64,000 bases of DNA. Origin: Megamerina dolium (lineage: Eukaryota > Arthropoda > Insecta > Diptera > Megamerinidae). Shown piece by piece: positions 21,759 to 36,008 of the stretch; the stretch's first letter is position 1, and each line of letters opens with the position of its first letter. The notes under the pieces are model-generated. The model ran no database searches, was not told the DNA's origin, and worked only from the letters and a program-made list of their open reading frames with translations. The stretch lies in contig OY978530.1 in NCBI GenBank assembly GCA_963854835.1, forward strand, positions 30,720,695-30,784,694, written 5' to 3'. The position numbers and the translations under genes were made by a program.

Positions 21759-22442
21759 GACGAGGTGATTCGTTATCGTGCGATTTCTTCAATCTTATTA
21801 TGGAGAATATAATACGAGCTGCTTATCTACGACATAATGGCACTATCTTCAACAAAAGTGTCATGCTGTTGGCGTATACCGACGATATTGACATAATCGG
21901 CATGAACACGCGAGCAGTCAGTGCAGCATTCTCAGAGCTGGAAAGACAGTCGCGTCGAATGTGTCTCTCGGTGAACGAGGCAAGACGAAGTATATAGTAT
22001 CAACAAACAAAGAGTCCTGGCGTCTTGGACTGCACGTCACTGTTGATAATTGATAATTGTTGATCTTTGGACCTATTTGCGTTGGTGGCGAGTATCGAAT
22101 AAGCCATGAATAACCATGAGCTGTGTGAGCTATATGCCGACACCGACATAGTAAAGCGCATTAAAATTCAGCGGCTGTGCTGGCTAGGTCATGTCGAGCG
22201 AATGGATGACCACAGTTCGGCTAAGAAGATGTTATATTGGAAACCCGCTGGAGGACGGCGCAGAATAGGAAGACCTAAACTCCGGTGGAAAGATCAAGTA
22301 CTAGAGAACTTGTCAGCGCTTGGAATTTTGAATTGGCGGCAGCTAACGAAGGAAAGATCTGGCTTGCGAAGCATTCTAGATTTGGCCTAAATCGATTTTC
22401 GGTTGTAATGGCCACATAAGTAAGTAGGTAAGTAGGTAAGTA
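21759..22442 (+). mobile_element. 5'-truncated RTE-like copy with target duplication
   Basis: It starts inside the reverse transcriptase just before GDSLSCD, passes LAYTDDIDIIG (the active-site Ala-Asp is altered to Thr-Asp) and ends GGCCACATAAG(TAAG/TAGG)n. The 12-bp AGCTACCCGAAA occurs exactly at both edges (21747-21758 and 22443-22454). About 0.5 kb of the C-terminal coding region is deleted near 22060. Confidence 0.93.
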
Positions 22443-22454
22443 AGCTACCCGAAA

Positions 22455-23147
22455 TATTCTCGCCTCTCATATTTTTAAGCAAATGGTTAATAAATAGCAT
22501 TCCTTTGCTTTTGTTGTGCGCTCTGCATACTTTAAATAATATACCCATACTTTAAATAATATCACATTTTTAACAGGGTACGTGTCTACAAAAAAAAAGA
22601 AATGCTTCAACATCTGCAGATATCTGCAAATGAAAATATTGAAGGTATCTTGGGAATCGATGTATCTAACTGCCTATATTGGTTTTATGTAATGCATTTT
22701 AGTGCAAATTGTTTTAATTCACTATAATAAATTAGTTTTATTTATTTTTTTATTTACTTTTCTCTCTTTAATTAACTTGTTCAAGAAAATTAGATTTTCT
22801 TCAATTCTTTAGCACTTCGAGGAAAATATTTTCTACTGGTCTTCTTACTATTGGCACACTTCGCCGTATGGATACTATTTTCCACTTATAAATATGAAAT
22901 AATTGCTTCTATTTGGACACTAAATCTCACAGCTTAAATAATGTTTTTTTTTCAATAATAAGAAAATTGGAAAATAATTACAGAACGAAGCGAATAATAT
23001 GGATAGTTTCATTCTGTTGGAAATTTACTTTATATGTATATTGAGCTTTGGATGCATCTTTGCGCTATTACAGTCTTCACAATTGTTAAAGACTCAAACA
23101 TAATTTGGTGGATTTTTCTTTCATTTAATTTTTTCTTCTGTTTTCAG
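22455..23147. other. No recognised gene; upstream flank of candidate exon
   Basis: AT-rich sequence ending in a polypyrimidine tract and TTTTCAG before the exon at 23148. Confidence 0.5.
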
Positions 23148-23265
23148 CTGATACCATACATACCAATCGCCTTTAACGGATGGGGGATCGCAGTGAAGAA
23201 CGACGGTTCCGGAATTAATTACACCACTAAATGGAGTTCTAATCAGACAGTTGATATAAATAGAG
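23148..23265 (+). CDS. Candidate internal exon of an unidentified host gene
   Basis: These 118 bases sit between a good acceptor (TTCTTCTGTTTTCAG) and donor (GAG/GTAAAC). The open phase reads LIPYIPIAFNGWGIAVKNDG..., with two N-glycosylation sequons (NYT, NQT), suggesting an extracellular or lumenal segment. Base composition is more balanced than the flanks and there is no similarity to the mobile elements here. I do not recognise the family. The exon leaves one base of a split codon, which is compatible with the candidate exon at 27434. Confidence 0.55.
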
Positions 23266-25160
<1,895 letters not shown>

Positions 25161-25165
<5 letters not shown>

Positions 25166-26340
25166 TATGTATTAGGATTCGAACCATATCTCAGTAACCA
25201 AGCGCGCCATCTATGTGTGAGCGTTTTGAAGCTTCAACCTTCCTATACTAGCTGTCAAAATTGCATGGCATTTGGTTGACATTTAATGTTTATTGACATT
25301 CATTTTACAAAACACGTGTTCGTTTAATGTTGTAATTTTAACATGGAGCAAAGAGTGGTAAAAGTGCATCAGAAACATTCGGAATGATGCAGCAAGTGTA
25401 TGGCGATGCTTGTTTATCAAGATCAAATGTTTTTATATGGCATAAATGGTTTGTAGAAGGCAGAGAGTCGTTGAAAGATAAAACAAAAGAAGGAAGGCCA
25501 ATTTCAGTGCAGACGCCGGAAGCGCTCCATAAAGTTCGTGATTTTATTACAGAAGACCGGAAGAGATCTTAAACATCAACAGAGGAACGCAAAGTCTGCG
25601 TGAGATTTGTTCCACACACATTGACCGAAGACCAAAAATTAATGAAAGTCAGTCATTCTAGAGACATGGTTGCAGCTGCAGAAAATGATCTAAACTTCCT
25701 GAAAACAATTCTTACGGGTGATGAAATATGGTGTTTCCAATACGATCCAGCAACCAAGCGTCAAAGTGCGGAATGAAAATCAAAAAGCTCACCACAAAAC
25801 AATGCTCATCATATTCTTCGATAGCAAAGGAATTATCCACAAAGAATATGTTCCAACTGGTCAAACAGTTACTTCCGCATGCTACCTCGAAGTTTTGAAG
25901 CGTTTGATATCCAGAATCCGTCGTGTTCGACCAGGATACCGCGATCCAAAAAATTGGTTTCTGTTGCACGATAATGCACCGAGTCACACAGCACTCATTG
26001 TTCGTACATTTTTGGCACGGAATCAGGTCTGTGTGTTGAATCACCCGCCGTATTCACCTGATTTGGAACCATGCGACTTCGTTTTGTTCCCAAAACTGAA
26101 ATTGAAGTTGAAAGGATACTTTTTTGATGACATTCAGACCATACAACGGGCTTCGACTAGGGCACTGGAGGCAATCCCGAAAAATGAGCTGGAACACGCG
26201 TTTAAATCACTATTAAATCGATGTAACAAGTGTATTGAATCAGGAGGAGAATATTTCGAATAAATATACCGCAAAATTAACAGAAATCGTGCTTTAATTG
26301 CGTTTTCTAGAGGCAGTATTAATACATAATTGTCGCACCT
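25161..26340 (+). mobile_element. mariner transposon inserted in TA repeats
   Basis: Inverted ends ACAATTATGTATTA (25161-25174) and its complement (26320-26333) flank a broken mariner transposase. The right end extends about 8 bases beyond the shared part, so the left end looks slightly shortened. TA arrays abut both sides, consistent with mariner targeting TA. Confidence 0.9.
25384..26263 (+). pseudogene. mariner transposase (DD34D), broken
   Basis: The N-terminal helix-turn-helix region (MMQQVYGDACLSRSNVFIWH) ends at a stop at 25570-25572, and the same frame continues through LTGDEIWCFQYDPATKRQSAE (first catalytic Asp). After a deletion the frame at 25718-26263 carries LLHDNAPSHTALIV and YSPDLEPCDF. 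Exactly 34 residues separate the last two catalytic aspartates, the classical mariner signature. The enzyme would cut and paste the element at TA sites; this copy cannot make it. Confidence 0.93.
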
Positions 26341-26412
<72 letters not shown>

Positions 26413-26421
26413 TATACTTGC

Positions 26422-26461
<40 letters not shown>

Positions 26462-26469
26462 TTGTATAT

Positions 26470-26528
<59 letters not shown>
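26341..26528. repeat. (TA)n microsatellite with a (CA)n segment
   Basis: TA repeats with a short ACACACACAC run near 26470-26486, immediately right of the mariner. Confidence 0.97.
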
Positions 26529-26531
<3 letters not shown>

Positions 26532-27433
26532 AATTAAATATACATACATTTCATATGATAATACAAAAAGAAGTAGCAATAAACGCGACGACAATCGACA
26601 ACTGCGTCAATTATGGGTTTAAAATAATATTTAGGTACAAGCATGATGTATGTGTATGAACAGTGCTGCTGGTAGTAATTACTCCACCCCTATGTCTGCA
26701 TTACTGCCATCCCATCCCAAGAGACTTATTTAATAATACACAAATTCAGTATAAGAAACTAACCAATCAACCAACCGAAAATGAAACAGGGATTATTGTG
26801 TGCACGAGGCAGCCGTTTAATTATCCGTAAACGTACTAGAAATTTTTTTTGTATTCAAAACACATATTTCTCATTGTGTGTTCCTTATACACTCTTCATC
26901 AAAGTCATCAAATCAAACGGGAAGCTCCGGAGATATAAAAAAAATAAAAATTCTCGATCAGTTTCCGTCAGTCTCTACGTTTGCATGGCTTTCTGTGACT
27001 TGGCTGATTCAGAAGATAACTCAAGGAGACTAGTTTCAAAACATTTGAACGATTTACTAAGCTATAATTTACCTAACATTAGCCGAGTTTCATAAAACCC
27101 TTATACACAATTAGCAATGACGTAAAATAAAACACGCAACAACAATTAGGCATATGAAAATTTTGTCATCACCAACGAATAATACTTTATAAATATAATT
27201 GAAATCAGCACTAGGATATATGTGGGTGTAGAAAAGTAATATTCAACGGCATTGCAATTAATTTCAATAACTTGTGGATGCATATCTGCTCGACCATTTC
27301 ATTCTATTTGCCACACAACTATAGCTAACTGTGTATAAGCGACTTTGTAGAGAGAATAATGCTACAATATGCGAGCAACTCCCAGTATTTAATGCATTGT
27401 ACCTTTTATACTTACTCATTTGCATACTTATAG
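26529..27433. other. No recognised gene
   Basis: One 104-codon plus-strand frame (26784-27095) has no recognisable similarity and AT-driven composition. I do not call it a gene. Confidence 0.4.
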
Positions 27434-27537
27434 GTCCATTACAAAAGCCAGCGGAATCGCTTGAGTTTTATGAGCATTACTATGTCAACATCACCATACA
27501 GCTCGTTCAGTTCATTGTTGTACTTATGCGGTACTGA
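27434..27537 (+). CDS. Possible terminal exon of the unidentified host gene
   Basis: An acceptor-like ATTTGCATACTTATAG precedes a frame reading PLQKPAESLEFYEHYYVN... to a TGA at 27535-27537. The phase fits the donor at 23265, and it contains a sequon and a hydrophobic end (IQLVQFIVVLM). The link across a 4.2-kb intron full of repeats is speculative. Confidence 0.28.
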
Positions 27538-27619
27538 CCACTAACACCAACAAAAGTCCAAGCATTGTCTTATCTGACGTGAAAATTGTTCATGCTTAAG
27601 TTCATGTTCATGCTTATGT

Positions 27620-29246
27620 AACATAATACAGACATGAGGGGAGACTTGTAGAGCATATCATCAACCCCTCAGGTGGAACGTCAATAACATCATCTGTGGA
27701 TGGAGTGTTCGACGATCTCCACCACTAGCAAAATTGTTCGTAGTATCGCCATTCAATAGGACGTCATTCGATAGGTACACAGGCGGATTTACATGTAACA
27801 TATTAGTGTACGTGTCGTATCTGTGTGCGACTATATCCTCGTAGTGGGGACGGCTAGAAACAGACTCTAGCTTAGAATCGTCTATGCTTGCGTGCTGGCA
27901 AATGGTAGTCGGGCGGAGAGATGCAAACTCTCTAAAAAATGCCCCAAATCTAAGATGAAACAGCATATGCCGATAGATGCATAGGTGCAGGGTCTTAACA
28001 TGCGAACTCAGAATACCTGCCGCCCTTCTCTTTTAAGATAGGCTTCCCTTTGCAATCTGGCTCCAACAAGGGTGACTTCTACTTCCAGACTACTCAGACA
28101 GCAAAGCTGCCATCAAATCTCTCTCCGCATGGGAGTTCTCTTCCAAACTAATCATCGAATGCTACCTTATCGTACAAAAACTTTCTATCCAAAATAAGGT
28201 CACATTATGTTGGGTGTCGGTGCACAACGGAATTGAGGGCAATGAAGTGGCGTTTTCTCCACTAACAGGCCCAGAACCTTTCTGCGGTATAAGGTGGACA
28301 TCGGCCAAAACTATGATATAAAATCACAACCCCAACAAATACCAAATACAATGGACAAATTCTTCAGGTCTCTGCCAAACAAAACCCCTCATCAGCAATG
28401 GTACAGCTTTTGACAGAATTAGTCTTAGCAGAACAAATCTACGCCTAGTAACCGGCTAGTCCTTAGGACATAACTGGTTAAAGTACCACCTCCACAAAAT
28501 GTGATTAATCTCTGACACGGAGTGTAGACTCTGTCTGGAGGAGGATTAAACATCGATCCACATCTTTTGCGAATGTGCAGCCTTGGCCAGGCTTCGCCTC
28601 AAACACTTTCAGCTGAGCTTCCCAACACCAGCTTCAATCATCAAAAGTTCGACAAGATCAATTCTATCTTTTATTAAAAAGGTAGAGGAGATTCTAGTGT
28701 CGTAGACGGGCTTGGGTACAAAAGACTTCGTATGGTCACAGTGCCCGTAACACTTGTGGTTGGCCCTCAGAGATATCAGACGTAAGGTTCATATCCGTTA
28801 ACAGACGTCAGTCTAGCTTCGCGTGGACCACTTGATGAACAAGAATTTTGTCCATGCCCCAACGTCACACTCTCTTTTGATTGATTGATTGATCGCCATT
28901 CAATAACTTGGAGAAATGTTCCCTCCATAGACATAGTACAGTTGGATAGCACCATCGATTACTAAGTGGGAATTTGGTTTTTCATTCTGATTTGGAGGCA
29001 GCTACGTCCCTTGAAGAAATCGGAATATCACAATCTGGTACTACTAATTACTATATGTCGTGCTACTGTGAAGTCGATCAGCCTCGCTTCATTAATGGCG
29101 GTGTTATGATTATGGCTAGCAGTTCGTATACAGCATGAACTGTGAGACTAGATGGCACAGGAGCATATGTCATATATCATTATAGTCCTGTCCATCGTAT
29201 ATTCTTGAGAGAGCTGATGTCATCTTTATACTTATCGTGGACAGCA
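27620..29246 (-). mobile_element. RTE-like fragment with internal deletions, split by another element
   Basis: Minus-strand pieces match the RTE endonuclease (an IDFTVARHIVIS-type segment near 29060 and a DKYKDDISSLKNIRWTG-type segment near 29190), the linker (REHF..., near 28930), the LLNGD...NN segment near 27740, and then jump to the CTCTACAAGTCTC region near 27650. The LOA/R1-like element at 27759-28891 interrupts it. Confidence 0.83.
27759..28891 (+). mobile_element. 5'-truncated LOA/R1-like non-LTR element inserted in the RTE fragment
   Basis: Plus-strand translation shows the post-polymerase linker, an RNase H region (KAAIKSLSAWEFSS-like, then TLCWVSVHNGIEGNE) and a cysteine-rich end (ECRLCLEED...IHIFCECAALARLRLKHF). 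The 3' end is a (TTGA)n tail. The 14-bp ATCGCCATTCAATA is present at both edges (27745-27758, 28892-28905). Several stops and shifts are present. Confidence 0.88.
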
Positions 29247-29564
29247 ACCAATTCGATAGGAACACTTTCCTATGGATTGGTCAGGCATTCAAATTACATA
29301 TCCGTAAGTATCGTAAATTAAACTTAAAAAATATTAAGTACACTCCAAGCATGGTTTGTAATGATACAGAAGTGGTTTTCCGAATTTCATTGCAATCGTA
29401 CAAAGACAAATTACGCAGAAAGTCCAATTAAGGTCTACATCGAACAAATGACTATTAAAGTAAGTAAGTAGTTATGTGTAGTGAGTAGCTAAACAATTTT
29501 TTTCTCCATATATTTATTGATTAATTGTATCTGTCTTATTTGGGAATTTACAATTTATATTCAA
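29247..29564. other. No recognised gene
   Basis: A short plus-strand frame (29237-29431) overlaps the RTE edge and has no recognisable similarity. Confidence 0.4.
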
Positions 29565-30430
29565 ATCTGTAAACGGAGCTTAGAGTTTTTATTAATTAGC
29601 CAAAAGAGTTGCTGAGACTTTAATTTTATTTGTGGTTTTTTGCTCTCTATGTGTTCAGTCCATTTTAGTCTTCTATCAAGATGGATTCCAAGGTATTTAA
29701 TATCATTTGTTTGAGGTACGATGATGTTATTCAACTTCACAGGGGGACACATCTCTTTTAGCAGCGTGAAAGTGACGTGGACGCCCTTTGCTTCATTTAT
29801 TTTAATACGCCACTTTGCAAGCCACTTTTCAAGGAGATCTAAATTAGCGGACAGACTTCTGGATGCGCGTATATTATCATTATTTGAACAGAGGATTGCA
29901 GTATCATCTGCGAAAGTAGAAACTACATGATTCGAATGCAGTGGAAGATCAGCAGTGAATATCAAATATAGGAATGGTCCTAGAACACTCCCTTGAGAAA
30001 CGCCAGACATTATATCAACTTCTTTTGATGTAAAAGAATTGTAATTTAATTTAAATTTCCGGCAAAGTAAATAAGAACTGAAGAGCTTGTGAGTATTTTC
30101 TGGGAGATACTGCTTTATCTTATACATTAGGCTCTCGTGCCACATTTTACCAAAAGCTTGGGCTACATCCAAGAATATTGCAGAGCGGTATTTTTTGTTC
30201 AGAAATGCGGTGTTAATCTCTTTGGCGATCCTATGCACTTGTTCAATGGTGCCATGACCTTTTCTAAACCAAATTGGTGATTCGGTATAACTTTATTTTG
30301 TGTAACAATTGGCATGATATTCTGCAGCAGCATTTTCTCAAAAATTTTTGAAAAATGAGGTAGGAGACTGATATATCTATATGATGACGGCACAGATGGG
30401 TCTTTTCCAGGCTTAGAAATCATTATTATT
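29561..30430 (-). pseudogene. Jockey reverse transcriptase (second family)
   Basis: Two overlapping frames (30423-30199 and 30238-29561) cover MISKPGKDPS, NHQFG, IFLDVAQAFGKMW, SGVSQGSVLGPFLYLIF, FADDTAIL (active site) and KYLGIHLDRRLKW. A one-base shift near 30270 separates them. The usual LYKAILEPIWTYG C-terminal region is missing. Confidence 0.9.
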
Positions 30431-31049
30431 TTTTAGATCTTCCATTGTTTTGGGTAGTAGCTATAACGAAGAATACCGTTAAAAATCACCGTAAGAAACA
30501 CAATAGCTATGTCAGGTAGTTGTTGAATCATTTTGCCCGGTATATTATCGTGGCCAGGAGCTTTTTTAGGGTTTGAATACACACGAACAGCTCTTCTGAC
30601 ATCATTGTAATGTAAAATTATAGGAGTTTGAACTATATGCGGAAGGTGATAGCTGGCTGGAAATTTCTAATTTGTGGGTTTGGTTCAAATAATCTTTTCA
30701 AGTGTTTGGTTAGAATACAGCCTTTTTCTTCATCAGCGCACGCTCAGGATCCATCAGCTTTTCTAAATGGCGGTTGATTATTTATAGGAGACTTAAATTT
30801 TTTCGCAGCTCTCCATTAATAAAAATTATTCCCTTTTTGAAGGTCAAGCCCTTCTAGGTATTCACTAACTGCTCGATTTCGGTCTTCATACAGTGCTTTT
30901 TTAAGAGCTTTGGAAAGTGATAACAGAATTAGCTGAGTGGCTTTTGCTCTCAGTATCCTCGGTCATTGCATCATTTAATGTTTTATTTAAACGATCTACT
31001 GCATTATCTATTTCTAGTGGCGAAGTAAGAGATAAATCGGTGTTTATTT

Positions 31050-31690
31050 TTTGAGTTTCGTTAATGGTATTAAAAGTGGAGAATGATCCGATGATTAATC
31101 AAAAGACGGTTTTACTGCGATGTCATGTAATGACTCCAAAATCAATCAAGTCCGAAATCTTTTTGTTGTCTGTCGGGCAGTAGGTTGGATGACCCGAAGA
31201 GATAACGTCTAGATCTCTTCCAAGAGTGTTATATAGTCGACGACATTTAGGAGATATCAACAGCGACAAGAAAATGAGTGCCGGAACCATTACAAAAGTT
31301 ACGAAACTGTTCTGTGCTTATTGTGAATCTAGGAGGACAGTAAATAGCACAAAATATTGTTTTAGTATATCTGCTATTTACTCAAATAGCTGTAGATTGA
31401 AGATACTTTTCGCAGTGTTTTTTGAGTTCGAAACGCATTATGGTATTTCTAACAAGCACGACTGTGCAACCTCAAGGTTTTCCGTCAGGGTGCATCGAAT
31501 GATAAAATTTGTAAGCTGAAAATGTTAAAACAATTTTTCTGCGTCAAATTAGCTTCAGAAATAAGCATAATATCAACGTTATTTCTTTTCAAAAAGCTGT
31601 TAACTTCTGGAGTATGTTGGCTGAGTCCGTTGGCATTCTAATGGCAAACCTTAATTGCATTCATTTGGATTTCAGAAGTTAAACAAGTTT
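31050..31690 (-). pseudogene. Jockey endonuclease (second family), degenerate
   Basis: Minus-strand frames give fragments equivalent to AIKVCH.NANGLSQH near 31650 and a VDIMLISE block near 31570, then scattered pieces to the polymerase. No frame is longer than a few dozen codons. Confidence 0.75.
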
Positions 31691-33298
31691 GCATTAAGCT
31701 GTTCATCATATTCTGCATGATGTCCATAAATTTGTCAATTTTTTCAGTAAAAACTGTGAGCATTAACGTAAGTTGTGGAGCCGGCGAAGCGGCGGCAGCA
31801 GCAGGAATTTACTTGGCCACATTCGCTTAAGTTGATTGAGAGGGTTGAGACAGTATAGGCTGTGATTTGAAGCATGCATTTGTTGATAGATGCGGGAATT
31901 AATTTTTTGGAAGATTTGGCACTTCAGAGTAGTGTGCGCTCTGTGATTGAACGGCGGCTGTTTTAGGGCAGCGAATACTGGGGAGCCGCTAAAGCTTGCT
32001 GTGTGACTTTCACCGCAGTTAGAGCATTTTCTGGCAGCTGTATTTTCTTTATTTTCAGGGCATTTGTCTGTACTGTGGATTTCTGCACATATAACTCATA
32101 TATTGACAAGCTTACAATAGGACTTTGCGTGTCCGTATTCTTGACAATTAAGGCACTGTACAGTAACTCTGGGTTTGTGGAGTTCTTTTACTGTAATTTT
32201 TCTGTTGAGCAGGTATCGAAGCAGGTAAATGGGATGCACTTCACCCCTATTCAGCTTAGTATTATCATGGCATAATTGAACCTTGTACATCGGTTGTAGC
32301 TTGCGATTTCTGTTTAATATGATATACACACTTTTAATTTCAAAATTGTGTTCCTTTGGCTCTTCTTCAATTTCTTTGGGGTCTATACCTGCTTAAATAC
32401 TTTTAATTACGACTGTTAGGCGTTTAATACTTTTCATTTGGTAGGTGTAAAATTGTTTGGTGTTTTTTTCCAAGAAATCTACAACTTTGCGATATTGGTC
32501 TTCACTTGTAACATGAATTTTGTTTTCATCAATATTACCCTCTCTTAGAGGTACTACGAAAAAATTATTTTTCCCTATTATATTTGAAAATCAATTTACT
32601 AAAGTGCTAGAATTTTTTTCTCTTAGATACACAGGTGGGGAGTTATGATTTTTCTTTAATTTCTTCAGCATTATCACTTTCATCTTGCATAGCATTAAAT
32701 CTGTTATTGTTGATTACGTTCGTTTGAACTTTTTGCATTTGGTATGGACTATTGTTATTTTTTTTGAGGGCTTAATTTACGTTTAATTATATGTGTATAT
32801 CTTTCAAAACACGTTTGACCGTGAGCTACTTTTTTAATGTTATTTATGTTATTGTTTTGTTTTTGTTGTTGTTGCTGATGTTGATGTCATCGTTGTCTTG
32901 CTGTTGCTGATACTGCAATTGTTGCTGCTGCTGTCTCTCCTCAGTGTTTGGAATGCGAGATAAACATTGTTGCTGGAATAATGTTTCCGCAATGTTGACG
33001 TTTTGTGTTGGTGTTGTTTTTGGGGCATTGTGCGATGTAGGTGTTGTTACCATGTTGGGAGTGGAGCATTGAGCACTCCAAGATAAATGTGAAGGCTGAG
33101 GTTTTGCTAAAAGGATAACAGGATCTTCTAACTGTGAGAGAGTATTAAACATGATCTCACTAATTATATTTTTACTCGCTGAAGGTAACGTATTGGTTTC
33201 TTGTGCACTAGAGTTAGTCGGGCATAGATCTATGTTATTTTTTGTGCGTTTGAAAAGGAGAGCCTTCGCTCGGGTTGGGGAGAACGTTTAACACTCAT
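31690..33298 (-). pseudogene. Jockey ORF1 gag-like (second family), degenerate
   Basis: It starts MSVKRSPQPERR, includes a Gln/Asn-rich stretch (encoded by CAG/CAA repeats near 32845-32945) and the CX2CX4HX4C-type knuckle near 32150. Multiple stops are present. Confidence 0.78.
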
Positions 33299-33300
33299 CA

Positions 33301-34437
33301 ATGCACTGTTATTTTTTGTTTTGATAATTATTTATAATTATTGTTTTTTAAAATTTTTTTTCTTGAAACAATACACTATTGTGATGATTTTAATATGGAG
33401 ATTTATTTTTTGCGTCTCTATCCTTATGTTCAGGAATATATATACTTAATTTCACTGTGAAATTAGCTGCAATGAGCGGAGCGAGTGGCTAACATGAGAG
33501 AGTTATCGCTGATATGGGTGCCGTGGCTGATCTCGTACAACGATAATACCCATGCTCACTCTCCCAACATTGCAGCAACTCCATCACTTTTATATAATTT
33601 GAACTGTCAACAAAATCTTATTAAACAAAATAATATTCTGCATGCTGCAAGAAAGTAACTAAAGGGGTATTGAACGATATACACACATATGTATGTCCCA
33701 TAACAACAACAACTACGACATAATGTAAAAAATACAAAACTTTGTACTTATAAATTACAATATCTGATTTCAAGCCTTGCAAAATAAAAGCGAAAGACCG
33801 AAGTAGAAAACAGTAAAGATAAAGCTTTTGTATTAAACCTCCGTTTGTGTATATTAGTGAGAAAAATTCTAGTGAATTGGTAAATTCACTGTCTAATTTA
33901 ATCGAAAACTAATTTCTTTCTTGTACTTCATACAAAAGGACACAATAGTTTTTGTTCCCCTGCGAATTTAACTCAACAACTAAATCAACCAAACAACGTC
34001 TTTTCTTCATCAATGCTAAGCGAACACTGTCTCTTAATTTTATTAAATTCAATTTAGAAGTAACTGTAAGATATATGTACATACATATATATCGATGTGT
34101 TTATGTTAACATAAAATACATATATGCGAAATAACAGAATTATTGTGAGACTTCAATTACAGTGGTAATAACAAGATAAAATGCAAATATAAATCTTCAA
34201 AATACAATATGCAACAGGCAACATAAATGAAACTAAAGTTTAAGTCAATCTCTTAAATTAATTTTCAACATGAAAAATAGTCATTAAAGATTAATATCTT
34301 AGTTATATTCATACATATTCAAAATAGTTGTATCTTGTTGAGAGCACAATAAATTGGCTGTTACTATACAGCCACGCTGCTTCAATTTGTGTGATTTCTG
34401 CCATCTATTACCAATCTCGTTTCTCAGTTAGTGCTTA
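33301..34437. other. No recognised gene; probable Jockey leader then AT-rich DNA
   Basis: The first 100 bases or so may be the leader of the second Jockey element. Around 33472-33593 the sequence GCTGCAATG and its complement CATTGCAGC flank a GC-richer segment, a possible hairpin. Otherwise nothing is recognised. Confidence 0.45.
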
Positions 34438-35012
34438 ATTCGAAAACTCCGAGCATTCTCTCAACTGAGGTGGAAATTGATCCTCCTGGTCATATCATTC
34501 ATTCCTCAGAGGCCGGTAGTGGGGTGGAATATATGTGTCCGATAGTCGAGTGGTTAAAACATTTGCTGTCTCTGATGATTGCACATTTTGACGTCAAGCT
34601 TTCTCTCTGTGGGACTTCGTTTGTTCCTTGCGAAACATAAATGTGTTTGCACCTTATCTGCATCAAGGTAGTGATCTACGGATCGATTTAACTTCCATCA
34701 TACTGGAAGCATGCCTTCCGTCTACCATTGCGTGATCAATTTGGTTTTTCTTTCGTTGATCTGGAACCAGCCTCGTCGCTTTATGGATGTTGAGATGTTG
34801 AAATCTGCTACTGCTAATTACCATGTTTCGTGCTGCGGCGAAGTCAATCAGTTTCATTCCGTTATCGAAAGTGTTCTGGTGCAGACTGAATTTTCCAACA
34901 GTTGGACCACAGGTACCTTCCTTGCCCACCCTGACATTAAAGTCCCCAAGCACGATTTTAAATTTATCGAAGTGCTGAAAGAAAGTCTTTCGCATTATCG
35001 TTCTACATTTGA
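34438..35012 (-). mobile_element. RTE-like fragment with large internal deletion
   Basis: The minus strand reads IVLGDFNVRVGKEGT, LIDFAAARNMVIS and NQIDHAMVDGRHASS (endonuclease), continues to the RPLRNE region near 34500, then jumps about 1.5 kb of the parent to the ERMLGVFE segment at 34440-34470. It abuts the LOA/R1-like element. Confidence 0.87.
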
Positions 35013-35115
35013 TTGGTGAGGGCTACACACTTGCTGTCTATGGCACTGCGTCCGTTACGAACTATTGTGCAGTACCCGAGTTTAATACTGGAACAGATTA
35101 TACCCTCCTATTTTC

Positions 35116-36008
35116 TCAAAGATCGTTTTGATGAGTGAGTTCAAGTTCAGACAGATAGGTTGTCTGCAATAGTTCCCTCCCAAGTGTTTGTTTCCTCACA
35201 TGGACAAGGGTTGGACATTCTGTGATTAGGTGTATGGATGTCTCATCATCTTCCATATAAAATCTATATATTTCACTGTCTGTCAATTTCAGACGGGTTT
35301 TATGTTTGTTTAATAGACAGTGTCCACTAATTATACCTGTCATAAGTTTTAATTCTGTTCTGCTCACTGAGTAGTGCGGAGAGAAAGGTTTGGTACATTC
35401 CATACCAATAGCAGTTTCTGTAATGAGCTTGCTGATACCTAAGATCGTTTCAGATCCAAATTGTCGCTTTTTAGTTCCCTAACATGCCAATCTGTCTGCA
35501 TCTTCATTACCATCGTAGCAACAATGTGCTGAAATCCAATGTAGTATCACTTGATTCTTGATTGTTGGAGAAGATTATCTGTCTCCCATACTAACCTAGA
35601 GTTAAATATCGATGCATGCAAGGCTTTTATTGCAGCCTGAATGTACGACATTATAATAATTTTTTTCCTATAGGGACAAAGATTAAGCATTTCCCTAGTA
35701 CATTGATTAATAGCAAAAACTTCCACTTCAAGGTCGGTTGCTAAGCTACCAAGACTGACTGACATTTGGTTACTGGAACAATATATTTCAGATCCTGTGC
35801 CTTCTTCTGTCTTAGATCCATCAGTGTACCATACAATGTCATCACAGGTAAGACTGATTTTTGAGTTATCCCAGTCTATCCTGTTTGTGACATGAGTTTT
35901 ATATTTCCTATTAAAGATATGTAGCGGAGACATTAAGTCAAAAGGCATCCAAAAACTCTCGTTTCGTCTACTATCTTTAACAATGGAGCGGTGACCATTT
36001 GCATGCAA
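35116..36008 (-). pseudogene. RNase H and C-terminal region of the LOA/R1-like element
   Basis: VWYTDGSKTEEGTG begins an RNase H domain, with VEVFAINQC giving the Glu and MSYIQAAIKAL aligning to the usual SDSQAAIKAL, so the third acidic residue is lost. After a gap, SGHCLLNKHKTRL then YRFYMEDDETSIHLITECP forms the C-terminal Cys/His cluster with cysteines altered. Confidence 0.85.

Larger units (their letters stand above)
29565..33300 (-). mobile_element. Second Jockey family element, 3' truncated
   Basis: The minus strand gives ORF1 from an ATG at 33298 (MSVKRSP...), CAG-rich low complexity near 32900, a zinc knuckle (CLNCQEYGHAKSYC) near 32140, degenerate endonuclease (about 31690-31050) and reverse transcriptase (30600-29565). 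Protein similarity to copy A is clear but divergent. The reverse transcriptase stops short of its normal C-terminus. Confidence 0.88.

Noticed and set aside
26781..27095. A 104-codon plus-strand frame.
   Set aside because: Composition follows the AT-rich background, and there is no recognisable domain or splice support.
28877..28891. (TTGA)n as an ordinary microsatellite.
   Set aside because: It sits exactly between the element's coding end and a 14-bp target duplication, so it is the element's tail.
33472..33593. Possible hairpin with GCTGCAATG/CATTGCAGC ends as a small transposon.
   Set aside because: Only about nine bases pair, with no flanking duplication and no second copy seen.
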